From Proteobacteria bacterium UBA1844 (lineage in GTDB: Bacteria > Pseudomonadota > Gammaproteobacteria > Steroidobacterales > Woeseiaceae): a DNA stretch of 5,769 nucleotides. Where the stretch lies: contig DDIS01000024.1 in assembly GCA_002338615.1 (NCBI GenBank), forward strand, positions 1-5,769. Reading direction: 5' to 3'. Positions 1 to 5,769 of the stretch are shown here, in pieces. Under the pieces are notes generated by a model, which worked only from the letters and a program-made list of their open reading frames with translations, was not told the DNA's origin and did not search any database. Numbering within the stretch: the first letter of the stretch is position 1; each line of letters opens with the position of its first letter. The position numbers were made by a program, and so were the translations under genes.

Positions 1-2412
1 GGCGTGCCCGTGCGCGTCGCGGACGTGGCCGATGTGAGTCTCGGGCCGGCCATGCAGCGTGGCCAGGCGGATCTTGACGGCGAGGGCGTTACAGTGGGCG
101 GCATCGTCGTGATGCGCTACGGCCAGAACGCGCTGGACGTGATTGACCGGGTGAAGGAACGGCTGGACGTCGTCCGGGAGAGTCTGCCCGACGGTGTCGA
201 GATCGTGCCCGTGTACGATCGCGCGGGGCTGATCGAGCGTGCGATTGAAACGCTAAGGAATACGCTCGTCGAGGAAATGCTCATCGTCTCGCTGGTGATC
301 GGCCTGTTCCTGCTGCACGCGCGCTCGGCGTTCGTTGCGATCATCACCCTGCCGATCGCGATCCTGCTGTCGTTCATCCCGATGTTCTACCAGGGACTCA
401 CTGCCAACATCATGTCATTGGGCGGCATCGCTGTTGCCATCGGGGCGATGGTCGATGCGGCGATCGTGATCATCGACAATATCCACAAGCGATTACAAGG
501 GGCCTTGCAGGAGGGCGAGTCGCGGATCGATGCGATCATCGAGGCCATGCAGGAAGTCGGGCCGAGCATCTTCTTTTCCTTGCTGATTATCACGGTCTCG
601 TTCCTGCCCGTGTTCGCGCTTGAGGGTACCGAGGGCCGCCTGTTCAAGCCGCTCGCCTACACGAAGACCTACTCGATGTTCTTCGCGGCGCTGCTGTCTG
701 TCACCTTGATCCCGGCGCTGGCAGTGTTGCTGATCAAGGGCCGTATCCGTGGCGACGACAGCCGGCTCAATCGCCTGCTAAAGGCCGGCTATGCGCCGGC
801 CGTGAAGTTCGCGGTGCGCTGGCGCTGGCCGGTAATCATCGTGGCCGTACTGGCGCTGGTGGCGACGGTGCCGGTTTACCGCAGTCTCGGCAACGAGTTC
901 ATGCCGCCGCTGAACGAGGGCAGCATCCTCTACATGCCGACCGCATTGCCGGGCATGTCGATCGCGGAAGCGACGCGCGTCATGCAGACGATGGACCGCG
1001 AGCTCAAGAAGTTTCCGGAAGTCGAGCGCGTGTTCGGCAAGGTCGGCCGCAGCACCAGCCCGACCGACCCCGCGCCGCTGTCGATGATCGAAACCAACAT
1101 CATGTTGAAGGACAAGAGCGAATGGCGCGAGGGCATGACCTGGGACAAGCTGATCGGCGAGATGGACGCGGCGATGCGTTTTCCGGGCATGCCGAACATC
1201 TGGTGGATGCCGATCCAGACGCGCACCGAGATGCTGGCCACCGGCATCCGCTCGTCCCTCGGCATTAAGGTGTTCGGACCGGATCTCGGTGAAATCGAGG
1301 CGACGGCCGTCGACATCGAGCGCGCCTTGCTGGACGACGAGCGAACCGCGCCCTACACGCGCAGCGCTTTCGCGGAACGGGCCACCGGCGGCTACTTCCT
1401 GGATTTCGATATCGACCGCAAGGCGGCGGCCCGTTTCGGGCTGAACGTTGACGACGTGCAGCGAGTTATCGAGGCCGCAATGGGCGGTATGAAAGTCAGC
1501 GAGACGGTCGAGGGCCGCGAGCGTTACGGCATCCTGGTTCGTTATGCGCGCGAGTACCGGGACAATATCGAAGCGCTGGAACGGGTATTCGTGACGACCG
1601 CCAGCGGTGCGCAAATCCCGATCACCCAGGTGGCGGATATCGAGTTCCGGACCGGTCCGCCGGCGCTCCGGAACGAGGACGGTCAACTCGTGAGCTTCGT
1701 ATTCGTCGACGTCGGCCAGGACATCGGCATCGCCGACTACGTCGAGCTGGCACGCGAAGTGGTTGCGGAGAAGGTCGAGATAGCGCCGGGCTACCGACTC
1801 GACTGGGCCGGGCAGTTTACCTACTTCGAGCGTGCGAAGGCGCGGCTGAAGGTGTTGGTACCGCTGACCGTCTTTCTGATCTTCTTCATGCTCTACATGC
1901 ACCGCAAGTCGATGACGGAAACGCTGATCGTCATGACGGCGCTGCCGTTCTCGCTCGTCGGCAGTATCTGGCTGCTGGCCGCGCTCGGCTACAACCTGAG
2001 TGTCGCGGTCGCGGTGGGCATGATTGCCGTGGCGGGGCTCGCCGTTGAGCTCGGGCTGCTGATGATGTTGTACCTGGACCTCGCATGGCGCCAGTATAGT
2101 GACGAGGGCCTGATTCACAGCCGCCTGGACCTGTCCGCGGCGATCACGGTCGGCGCCAGTCACCGCATTCGGCCCATGCTGATGACAAGGCTCGCCCTGT
2201 TCTTGGGCTTGGTGCCGATCATGTACAGCAGCGGCAGCGGCGCGGATGTCATGAAGCGCATTGCCGCGCCGATGCTCGGCGGCGTCGGAACCGCCTTGCT
2301 GCTGGTTTTGTTGGTGTTCCCGGCCATTTTCTCATTCTGGCGCGGTCGTGGGCTACCGCAACTGGTGCCGCTGCCCGCCGACCTGGAATCTGATGGAGAA
2401 AGTCATGAATAA
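1..2412 (+). CDS. cusA: CusA/CzcA-family heavy-metal efflux RND permease, 5'-truncated
   Basis: This is the inner-membrane, proton-driven pump of a tripartite Cus/Czc-type metal efflux complex. The reading frame is open from base 1, so the true start lies to the left. Placing the TM4 Asp (residue 152, counting the first codon as 1, in GAMVDAAIVIID) on E. coli CusA D405 suggests about 250 residues are missing. Visible parts: end of the first porter domain; TM2-TM6 (about 91-243) with the family signatures NIMSLGGIA and EGTEGRLFKPLAYT; TM7 (about 275-294); the second periplasmic domain with TDPAPLSMIE and TRTEMLATGIRS, which carry Met362 and Met411, matching two methionines of the CusA copper site; TM8-TM12 (about 619-778) ending in IAAPMLGG. 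Glu683 in TM10 matches the relay Glu939. The relay Lys984 position is Met726, which is unusual. The C-terminal tail is short and ordinary. Family membership is certain. Copper/silver rather than zinc is inferred from the two Met residues and the copper-type neighbours. Confidence 0.93.
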   Translation, partial: GVPVRVADVADVSLGPAMQRGQADLDGEGVTVGGIVVMRYGQNALDVIDRVKERLDVVRESLPDGVEIVPVYDRAGLIERAIETLRNTLVEEMLIVSLVIGLFLLHARSAFVAIITLPIAILLSFIPMFYQGLTANIMSLGGIAVAIGAMVDAAIVIIDNIHKRLQGALQEGESRIDAIIEAMQEVGPSIFFSLLIITVSFLPVFALEGTEGRLFKPLAYTKTYSMFFAALLSVTLIPALAVLLIKGRIRGDDSRLNRLLKAGYAPAVKFAVRWRWPVIIVAVLALVATVPVYRSLGNEFMPPLNEGSILYMPTALPGMSIAEATRVMQTMDRELKKFPEVERVFGKVGRSTSPTDPAPLSMIETNIMLKDKSEWREGMTWDKLIGEMDAAMRFPGMPNIWWMPIQTRTEMLATGIRSSLGIKVFGPDLGEIEATAVDIERALLDDERTAPYTRSAFAERATGGYFLDFDIDRKAAARFGLNVDDVQRVIEAAMGGMKVSETVEGRERYGILVRYAREYRDNIEALERVFVTTASGAQIPITQVADIEFRTGPPALRNEDGQLVSFVFVDVGQDIGIADYVELAREVVAEKVEIAPGYRLDWAGQFTYFERAKARLKVLVPLTVFLIFFMLYMHRKSMTETLIVMTALPFSLVGSIWLLAALGYNLSVAVAVGMIAVAGLAVELGLLMMLYLDLAWRQYSDEGLIHSRLDLSAAITVGASHRIRPMLMTRLALFLGLVPIMYSSGSGADVMKRIAAPMLGGVGTALLLVLLVFPAIFSFWRGRGLPQLVPLPADLESDGESHE
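2395..2398 (+). promoter_or_regulatory. Ribosome binding site of the CopG-like gene
   Basis: GGAG lies six bases before the ATG at 2405 and inside the last codons of the pump gene. It supports starting the CopG-like protein at 2405. The reading frame is open further upstream, to an ATG at 2261, but only inside the conserved pump coding sequence. Confidence 0.75.
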
Positions 2413-2929
2413 CGTAGTAATCGCTCGCGTAGCGGCCAGGCGGACATTGGTCCTGCTGGCTAGCCTGTTGTTCGCGCCGGTAGTGTCTGCCTGCAGCGAA
2501 CCCGGGCCGCAGTCGGTGGCCGACACTGGCGCCGACGCCGATATTGTCGTGTACAAGACGCCGTACTGCGGTTGTTGCCACAAGTGGGTCGAGCAGCTTG
2601 AAAGGGACGGGCTGGCGGTGGACGCGGTCAACGTGCAGAGCACTGCATCGATCCAGGCCGAGCTTGGCGTGCCTGCGTCGATGCGCTCCTGCCACACCGC
2701 GAAAGTCGGCGACTATTGGGTCGAGGGGCATGTGCCGCCCGATCTCGTGGAGAAGTTGCTGGAGGAGAAGCCTGACGGCATCCGCGGCCTCGCCGTGCCC
2801 TGCATGCCGGTCGGTTCGCCCGGCATGGAGGGCCCCGGCGCGGAGCCCTACGATGTCATGCAGGTGCATGCCGACGGCAGCGCCAGCGTCTATGCGCGTC
2901 GCGCGGGCAGGGAAGCTGCGCCGGAGTAA
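2405..2929 (+). CDS. copG: DUF411/CopG-type periplasmic copper lipoprotein
   Basis: This 174-residue protein belongs to the DUF411 family. Vibrio cholerae CopG of this family is known to hold a cysteine-bridged tetranuclear copper cluster in a thioredoxin-like fold. The N-terminus has Arg8, Arg12 and Arg13, a hydrophobic run (14-27) and a lipobox VSAC with Cys30. Ser at +2 argues for sorting to the outer membrane. After a short linker comes the domain: YKTPYCGCCHKW with Cys55, Cys57, Cys58 and His59; RSCHT with Cys96 and His97; GHVP (108-111); then VPCMPVGSPGME (131-142). In the last motif the family normally has Gly where this protein has Cys133. The start overlaps the pump stop by 8 bases (ATGAATAA) with its own ribosome binding site, so translation is probably coupled. 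Expected role: binding or redox handling of Cu(I) in the periplasm, upstream of RND export. The family call is firm; the copG name rests on that family link. A Sec signal with signal peptidase I cleavage is a less likely alternative to lipidation. Confidence 0.9.
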   Translation: MNNVVIARVAARRTLVLLASLLFAPVVSACSEPGPQSVADTGADADIVVYKTPYCGCCHKWVEQLERDGLAVDAVNVQSTASIQAELGVPASMRSCHTAKVGDYWVEGHVPPDLVEKLLEEKPDGIRGLAVPCMPVGSPGMEGPGAEPYDVMQVHADGSASVYARRAGREAAPE

Positions 2930-2996
2930 GCGTTGCATGTGAATGCCTCAGCGCTCGTGTCTTCCCAACCAATCAACCGAAACAGAGGTCGATGCC
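2930..2996 (+). other. 67-bp intergenic leader, no promoter or terminator seen
   Basis: This gap separates the CopG-like gene from the small membrane-protein gene. I see no convincing -35/-10 pair and no stem followed by a T run. The only structure is a 4-bp hairpin (GCAT/ATGC, 2935-2946). The later part (2966-2981) is A/C-rich with two CAACC copies 8 bases apart and should be little structured, which suits an open leader before the ribosome binding site. Read-through transcription from the pump gene is the simplest model. Confidence 0.5.
2984..2988 (+). promoter_or_regulatory. Ribosome binding site that decides the start at 2997
   Basis: AGAGG stands eight bases before the ATG at 2997. The in-frame ATG at 2943 has no purine-rich site before it and would add 18 polar residues, so 2997 is preferred. 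Confidence 0.65.
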
Positions 2997-3230
2997 ATGA
3001 ACAAGTTACCGGAAGAGGCCGAAGTCATGCCTGGCGGTCGAATGCGCAGGGTCCGCCGATGGCTGAAACGTCGCCGCATTGCCGTCGCATTCGGTATTTC
3101 GGCCCTGGCTGGTCTCGCACTGGGCTGGGACTGGCTGGCAGCCAGCGGCCTGTTAGTTGTGGCCCTGGCCGGCCTGGGCTGCCTGTTGATGTGTGTCTTC
3201 GGCCTGCACGGCGGGGGTGACAAGGGCTAA
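2997..3230 (+). CDS. Small basic two-helix membrane protein with CxxMC motif
   Basis: This is a 77-residue protein I cannot name with certainty. Residues 1-14 are polar. Residues 15-27 carry nine Arg/Lys in thirteen positions. Two hydrophobic segments follow (about 28-44 and 47-70), separated by a tight Asp-Trp turn, and then a Gly-rich tail, GLHGGGDKG. The basic stretch predicts a cytoplasmic N-terminus, so the protein should form a hairpin with both ends inside. The second helix holds Cys62, Met65 and Cys66 (CLLMC), with His71 just after it. These are soft ligands suited to Cu(I) or Ag(I). Small proteins of similar size with Cys/Met/His near the end (for example DUF2933-type) are found in metal-resistance operons, and this resembles them in layout, but I cannot prove homology. 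Its place between two copper genes and its good ribosome binding site argue that it is expressed. A role as membrane copper ligand or pump partner is inference. Confidence 0.72.
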   Translation: MNKLPEEAEVMPGGRMRRVRRWLKRRRIAVAFGISALAGLALGWDWLAASGLLVVALAGLGCLLMCVFGLHGGGDKG

Positions 3231-3242
3231 GGCGGCGGCTGA

Positions 3243-3259
3243 TTCGCCGGCACGGCGAA
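3243..3259 (+). promoter_or_regulatory. Perfect 7-bp hairpin overlapping the ICMT-gene ribosome binding site
   Basis: TTCGCCG at 3243-3249 and CGGCGAA at 3253-3259 are exact reverse complements around a 3-base loop (GCA). The 3' arm covers the first three bases of the GAAGGA site at 3257-3262. There is no T run after it, so it is not an intrinsic terminator. It sits in the 39-bp gap 3231-3269. It could limit initiation on the ICMT-like gene, act as an RNA-stability element, or be a chance product of GC-rich sequence. Confidence 0.45.
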
Positions 3260-3262
3260 GGA
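3257..3262 (+). promoter_or_regulatory. Ribosome binding site of the ICMT-like gene
   Basis: GAAGGA lies seven bases before the ATG at 3270. Its first half is inside the 3' arm of the hairpin at 3243-3259, so accessibility may depend on RNA folding. Confidence 0.65.
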
Positions 3263-3269
3263 TCCCGGC

Positions 3270-3953
3270 ATGAATGAGGTAACCGGACATACTGGATGGT
3301 GGGGCGTGGCATTGATCATGGTCGTGCTGGTCTCCTGGCTGTTTTATCGATATTTCGCGCCCAGGAGCTGGCGGGAATGGGCCGGCGCCGGCCTGGTGCA
3401 GGCATTCATCATTGCCCTGTACGCCGAAATGTACGGCTTCCCGCTCACGATCTATCTGTTGGCGCGTTTTTTCGGGCTCGATCGCGATGCCCTGAAGGTC
3501 AATTTGTGGTCGACGCTCCTGGGTTTTGGCAATACAGGCATGATGATCTCCATGCTGGTCGGCTATACGCTGGCGATAATCGGCATCGGCATATTTATCC
3601 AGGGATGGCGGCAGGTGCATCGGGCACGCAAGGAAGACCGGCTGGTCACCGACGGGCTGTATGCTTTCGTGCGGCATCCCCAGTACACAGGATTGTTTAT
3701 CGCGCTGTTCGGCGAGGGCGTGGTGCACTGGCCAACGTTGTTCTCGGTCGGCCTGTTTCCACTTATCGTGTTTGCTTTTTACCGGTTGGCCCGGCGCGAG
3801 GAACAACAAATGCTGCAGCAGTTCGGCGACGCCTACCGCGCCTATCGACGGCAGGTGCCAATGCTTGTACCGCGGCCGGGCAAATGGCGGCGTTTCGTGG
3901 GTGAGTCCGGTAGCAACACCCGACGCCCGGATCAGGAGAACCATCATGAGTGA
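3270..3953 (+). CDS. Isoprenylcysteine carboxyl methyltransferase (ICMT)-family membrane protein
   Basis: This 227-residue polytopic protein belongs to the ICMT/phospholipid-methyltransferase-like superfamily, whose characterised members use S-adenosylmethionine in the membrane. Hydrophobic segments lie at about 10-30, 42-68, 84-112 and 139-173. The last is long enough for a helical hairpin. Superfamily signatures are clear: [17 protein letters not shown] (125-141) with the RHPxY core at 135-139, and the Glu177-Glu178 pair followed by [13 protein letters not shown] (185-197). The stretch [13 protein letters not shown] (52-64) is, from memory, typical of the subgroup found beside copper pumps. 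The final 15 or so residues are polar and coincide with the next gene's ribosome binding site and start, so they may be of little functional importance. The substrate is unknown, since bacteria generally lack prenylated CaaX proteins. Membrane lipid, another small molecule or a Cys of a neighbouring protein are all possible. Family call strong; function open. Confidence 0.85.
   Translation: MNEVTGHTGWWGVALIMVVLVSWLFYRYFAPRSWREWAGAGLVQAFIIALYAEMYGFPLTIYLLARFFGLDRDALKVNLWSTLLGFGNTGMMISMLVGYTLAIIGIGIFIQGWRQVHRARKEDRLVTDGLYAFVRHPQYTGLFIALFGEGVVHWPTLFSVGLFPLIVFAFYRLARREEQQMLQQFGDAYRAYRRQVPMLVPRPGKWRRFVGESGSNTRRPDQENHHE
3934..3938 (+). promoter_or_regulatory. Ribosome binding site of the P-type ATPase gene
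   Basis: AGGAG lies seven bases before the ATG at 3946, within the end of the ICMT-like gene. It fixes the ATPase start and implies coupled translation through the 8-base overlap. Confidence 0.8.
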
Positions 3954-5769
3954 ACCGACAGCAGCAACTGCGATCACGGATCCCGTTTGCGGCATGACCG
4001 TCAACCCCGATGACGCTCCGATTCACGAGCATGCGGGCGACACCTATTATTTTTGCAGCCAGCGTTGTCGCGACAGGTTCGCCGCGGCCCCGGAGGCGTT
4101 TCTGAGCCCGGACGAGGATGGCGACACAGGCCCTGCAGACGCCGCCTACACCTGCCCGATGCACCCCGAGATTGAACAGGATCAGCCCGGCGATTGCCCC
4201 AAGTGCGGCATGGCCCTGGAGCCGGCGACACCGCAACGGAAAACGCAATACACCTGCCCGATGCACCCTGAAATCCTGCGCGACGAGCCGGGCGACTGTC
4301 CCAAGTGCGGCATGTCGTTGGAGCCCGTTACCGCCGGCGGGGACGAGGACGACAGCGAACTCAAGGCGATGACCCGGCGTTTCTGGGTCAGCGTACCGCT
4401 GTCTGCCGCCGTGCTGGTGCTGGCAATGAGCGAACTGGTGCCGGGGTTGGGGGTGCGCGAGTTTTTCGGCGCCGCTTTTGGCTGGATCCAGGCTTTGCTG
4501 GCCACGCCGGTGGTCGTCTGGTCCGGCGGCTTCGCTTTTGTGCGCGGCTGGAAGTCGGTACGCAATGTCAGTCCCAATATGTGGACGCTGATCGCCCTCG
4601 GCGTGGGTGCGGCCCATGTGTTCTCGCTATTCGCGCTCCTGTTCCCGGAGTCGTTGCCGGCGGCCTTCAAGAGCGAGGCCGGCCACGTGCCGATTTATTT
4701 CGAGGCCGCGGCGGTAATCATCACGCTGGTGCTGCTCGGGCAGGTAATCGAGGCCCGCGCCCGCGGCAAGACCTCCCAGGCACTGAAGGCGTTGCTGGAC
4801 CTGACACCGCCCACGGCACATCGCATCAACGACAGTGGCGAAGAGGAAGAAGTGTCGCTGGATGCGTTGAGAACCGGCGATAAACTGCGCGTGCGCCCCG
4901 GCGAAAAAGTACCCGTGGACGGCAAGATCGTCGAGGGCCGTTCCACGCTGGATGAATCCATGGTCACCGGTGAACCCATCCCGCAGGAAAAGGGCGTCGA
5001 CGACGACGTGACCGGCGGCACGGTCAACCAGACCGGCGGTTTCGTCATGCAGGTGAATAAGGTCGGTGGCGACACCGTGCTGGCGCGCATCGTGGACATG
5101 GTCGCCCAGGCCCAGCGTACGCGGGCGCCCATCCAGGGCCTGGTCGACAAGATTGCGGCTGTTTTCGTTCCCGCCGTGGTGCTGTCCGCGGTGATCGCGT
5201 TCGTCACCTGGGCGACCATCGGCCCGGCACCGGCCTTGTCCTATGCGTTAGTGGCCGCCATCTCGGTTCTCATCATCGCCTGTCCCTGCGCACTCGGGCT
5301 GGCCACGCCCATGTCGGTAATGGTGGGTGTCGGTCGTGGCGCGCAGGCCGGGGTGCTGATCCGCGACGCCGAGGCGCTGGAGCTCATGGAGCAGGTCGAC
5401 GTGCTGCTGGTGGACAAGACCGGCACCCTGACCGAAGGCAAACCCAAGCTGGTCGCCGTCGAGACCGCGAATGGTTTCGACGAGACCGAGCTCCTTGAGT
5501 TGGTGGCTTCGCTGGAACACGCCAGCGAGCATTCCCTGGCGCGTGCGATCGTGGACGGCGCGGCCGAGCGCGGCGTAAAACCGACGGACGCCGAGGATTT
5601 CGATTCGATCACCGGCAAGGGCGTGCGCGGGCGCGTCAAAGGGCGCGAGATATTGATTGGCAACAGCCGATTGCTCGAGGAAAACGACATAGACGTCGGT
5701 GATCTTACGGTGACGGCGGATCGGCGCCGCGGCGAGGGCGAGACGGTCATGCTGGCCGCGGTCGACGGC
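3946..5769 (+). CDS. copA: Copper-translocating P1B-type ATPase with YHS-HMBD-HMBD N-terminus, 3'-truncated
   Basis: The first 608 residues of a Cu(I)-exporting ATPase; the frame is open to the window end. N-terminal domains: YHS (about 11-53; DPVCGM at 12-17, then Cys37 and Cys41) and two HMBD repeats (68-93 and 102-127), each YTCPMHPEI...PGDCPKCGM, giving nine Cys in 127 residues. There is no ferredoxin-like GMxCxxC domain. Then come two leading helices (about 146-165, 180-200), TM1 (about 212-233) and TM2 (about 249-269). The actuator domain has DESMVTGEP (336-344; TGE 341-343). TM3 (about 403-423) precedes TM4 with the CPC metal motif at 446-448. The phosphorylated Asp is D490 in DKTGT. 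The nucleotide domain shows SEHSLA (His529; usually SEHPLA) and TGKGV (556-560). Missing are the rest of the nucleotide domain, TGDGxND, and TM5-TM6 with the other metal-selecting residues. The CPC motif and the neighbours point to copper/silver. Zinc/cadmium cannot be wholly excluded without those helices. The start overlaps the previous stop by 8 bases. Confidence 0.94.
   Translation, partial: MSEPTAATAITDPVCGMTVNPDDAPIHEHAGDTYYFCSQRCRDRFAAAPEAFLSPDEDGDTGPADAAYTCPMHPEIEQDQPGDCPKCGMALEPATPQRKTQYTCPMHPEILRDEPGDCPKCGMSLEPVTAGGDEDDSELKAMTRRFWVSVPLSAAVLVLAMSELVPGLGVREFFGAAFGWIQALLATPVVVWSGGFAFVRGWKSVRNVSPNMWTLIALGVGAAHVFSLFALLFPESLPAAFKSEAGHVPIYFEAAAVIITLVLLGQVIEARARGKTSQALKALLDLTPPTAHRINDSGEEEEVSLDALRTGDKLRVRPGEKVPVDGKIVEGRSTLDESMVTGEPIPQEKGVDDDVTGGTVNQTGGFVMQVNKVGGDTVLARIVDMVAQAQRTRAPIQGLVDKIAAVFVPAVVLSAVIAFVTWATIGPAPALSYALVAAISVLIIACPCALGLATPMSVMVGVGRGAQAGVLIRDAEALELMEQVDVLLVDKTGTLTEGKPKLVAVETANGFDETELLELVASLEHASEHSLARAIVDGAAERGVKPTDAEDFDSITGKGVRGRVKGREILIGNSRLLEENDIDVGDLTVTADRRRGEGETVMLAAVDG
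4147..4326 (+). repeat. Tandem in-frame repeat encoding two HMBD metal-binding units
   Basis: Two 78-bp units (4147-4224 and 4249-4326) repeat with a period of 102 bases. By eye, 22 of 26 residues are identical, while 13 of 26 codons differ and nine of those differences are silent. This indicates an old duplication kept under protein-level selection, not a recent copying event. All Cys, the Met-His of CPMHPE and the final Cys-Gly-Met are kept in both units. Confidence 0.88.

Noticed and set aside
783..801. Inverted repeat GGCCGGC/GCCGGCC with 5-base loop
   Set aside because: It sits inside the RND gene in a GC-rich Ala/Gly-coding segment and is well explained by composition.
778..2163. Long minus-strand open frame (461 codons) opposite the RND pump
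   Set aside because: The plus strand encodes unmistakable conserved RND sequence throughout. The minus frame is rich in Arg, His and Asp, as expected for the reverse of a GC-rich gene, and shows no domain.
2935..2946. Small hairpin GCAT/ATGC after the CopG-like stop, considered as terminator
   Set aside because: The stem is only 4 bp and no T run follows.
2943..2996. Upstream in-frame ATG adding 18 residues to the small membrane protein
   Set aside because: It has no ribosome binding site and gives a polar, unremarkable extension. The ATG at 2997 has AGAGG at good spacing.
3380..3393. 14-bp perfect palindrome made only of G and C
   Set aside because: It encodes Ala-Gly-Ala-Gly within the ICMT-like gene. 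Palindromes of this composition are expected by chance in such DNA.
3153..4617. Two minus-strand open frames of about 280 codons (3153-4004 and 3763-4617)
   Set aside because: They lie opposite the ICMT-like gene and the ATPase N-terminus, both of which have clear motifs on the plus strand. The minus frames have no recognisable family and no convincing start context.
4305..4883. Plus-strand open frame of 192 codons in another frame
   Set aside because: It overlaps the ATPase coding sequence from the second HMBD unit into the actuator domain and has no domain of its own.

Overview
The window is a GC-rich, all-plus-strand stretch that reads as the interior of a copper/silver detoxification operon, most likely from a gammaproteobacterium or a close relative. 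The taxonomic guess rests on general gene content and base composition only. Five genes lie head to tail with almost no spare DNA. The first is cut by the left edge and the last by the right edge. No stretch of 300 bases lacks a gene, and I see no rRNA, tRNA, CRISPR array, insertion sequence or phage signature.

Layout: (1) 1-2412, the C-terminal three quarters of a CusA/CzcA-type RND heavy-metal efflux pump. (2) 2405-2929, a DUF411/CopG-type periplasmic copper protein with a lipoprotein signal and a CxCC metal site. It overlaps the pump gene by 8 bases. (3) 2997-3230, a 77-residue protein with two membrane segments, a very basic N-terminus and a Cys-x-x-Met-Cys motif. (4) 3270-3953, a multi-spanning methyltransferase-like protein of the isoprenylcysteine carboxyl methyltransferase (ICMT) family. 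(5) 3946-5769, the N-terminal 608 residues of a copper-type P1B ATPase whose N-terminus is one YHS domain plus two heavy-metal-binding (HMBD) repeats. It runs off the window without a stop and again overlaps its upstream neighbour by 8 bases.

Inferred joint function: the P-type ATPase moves Cu(I) from the cytoplasm to the periplasm. The CopG-like lipoprotein binds or redox-processes periplasmic copper, and the RND pump (with adaptor and outer-membrane partners expected upstream, outside the window) expels it from the cell. The small membrane protein and the ICMT-like enzyme have no established role in this. Their position between the two pumps is the least explained part of the locus.

Most worth a second look: a Met in the RND pump where E. 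coli CusA has its proton-relay lysine, with a new Arg one helical turn later; a perfect 7-bp hairpin overlapping the ribosome binding site of the ICMT-like gene; an extra Cys in the CopG-like protein; and the two undescribed membrane proteins.
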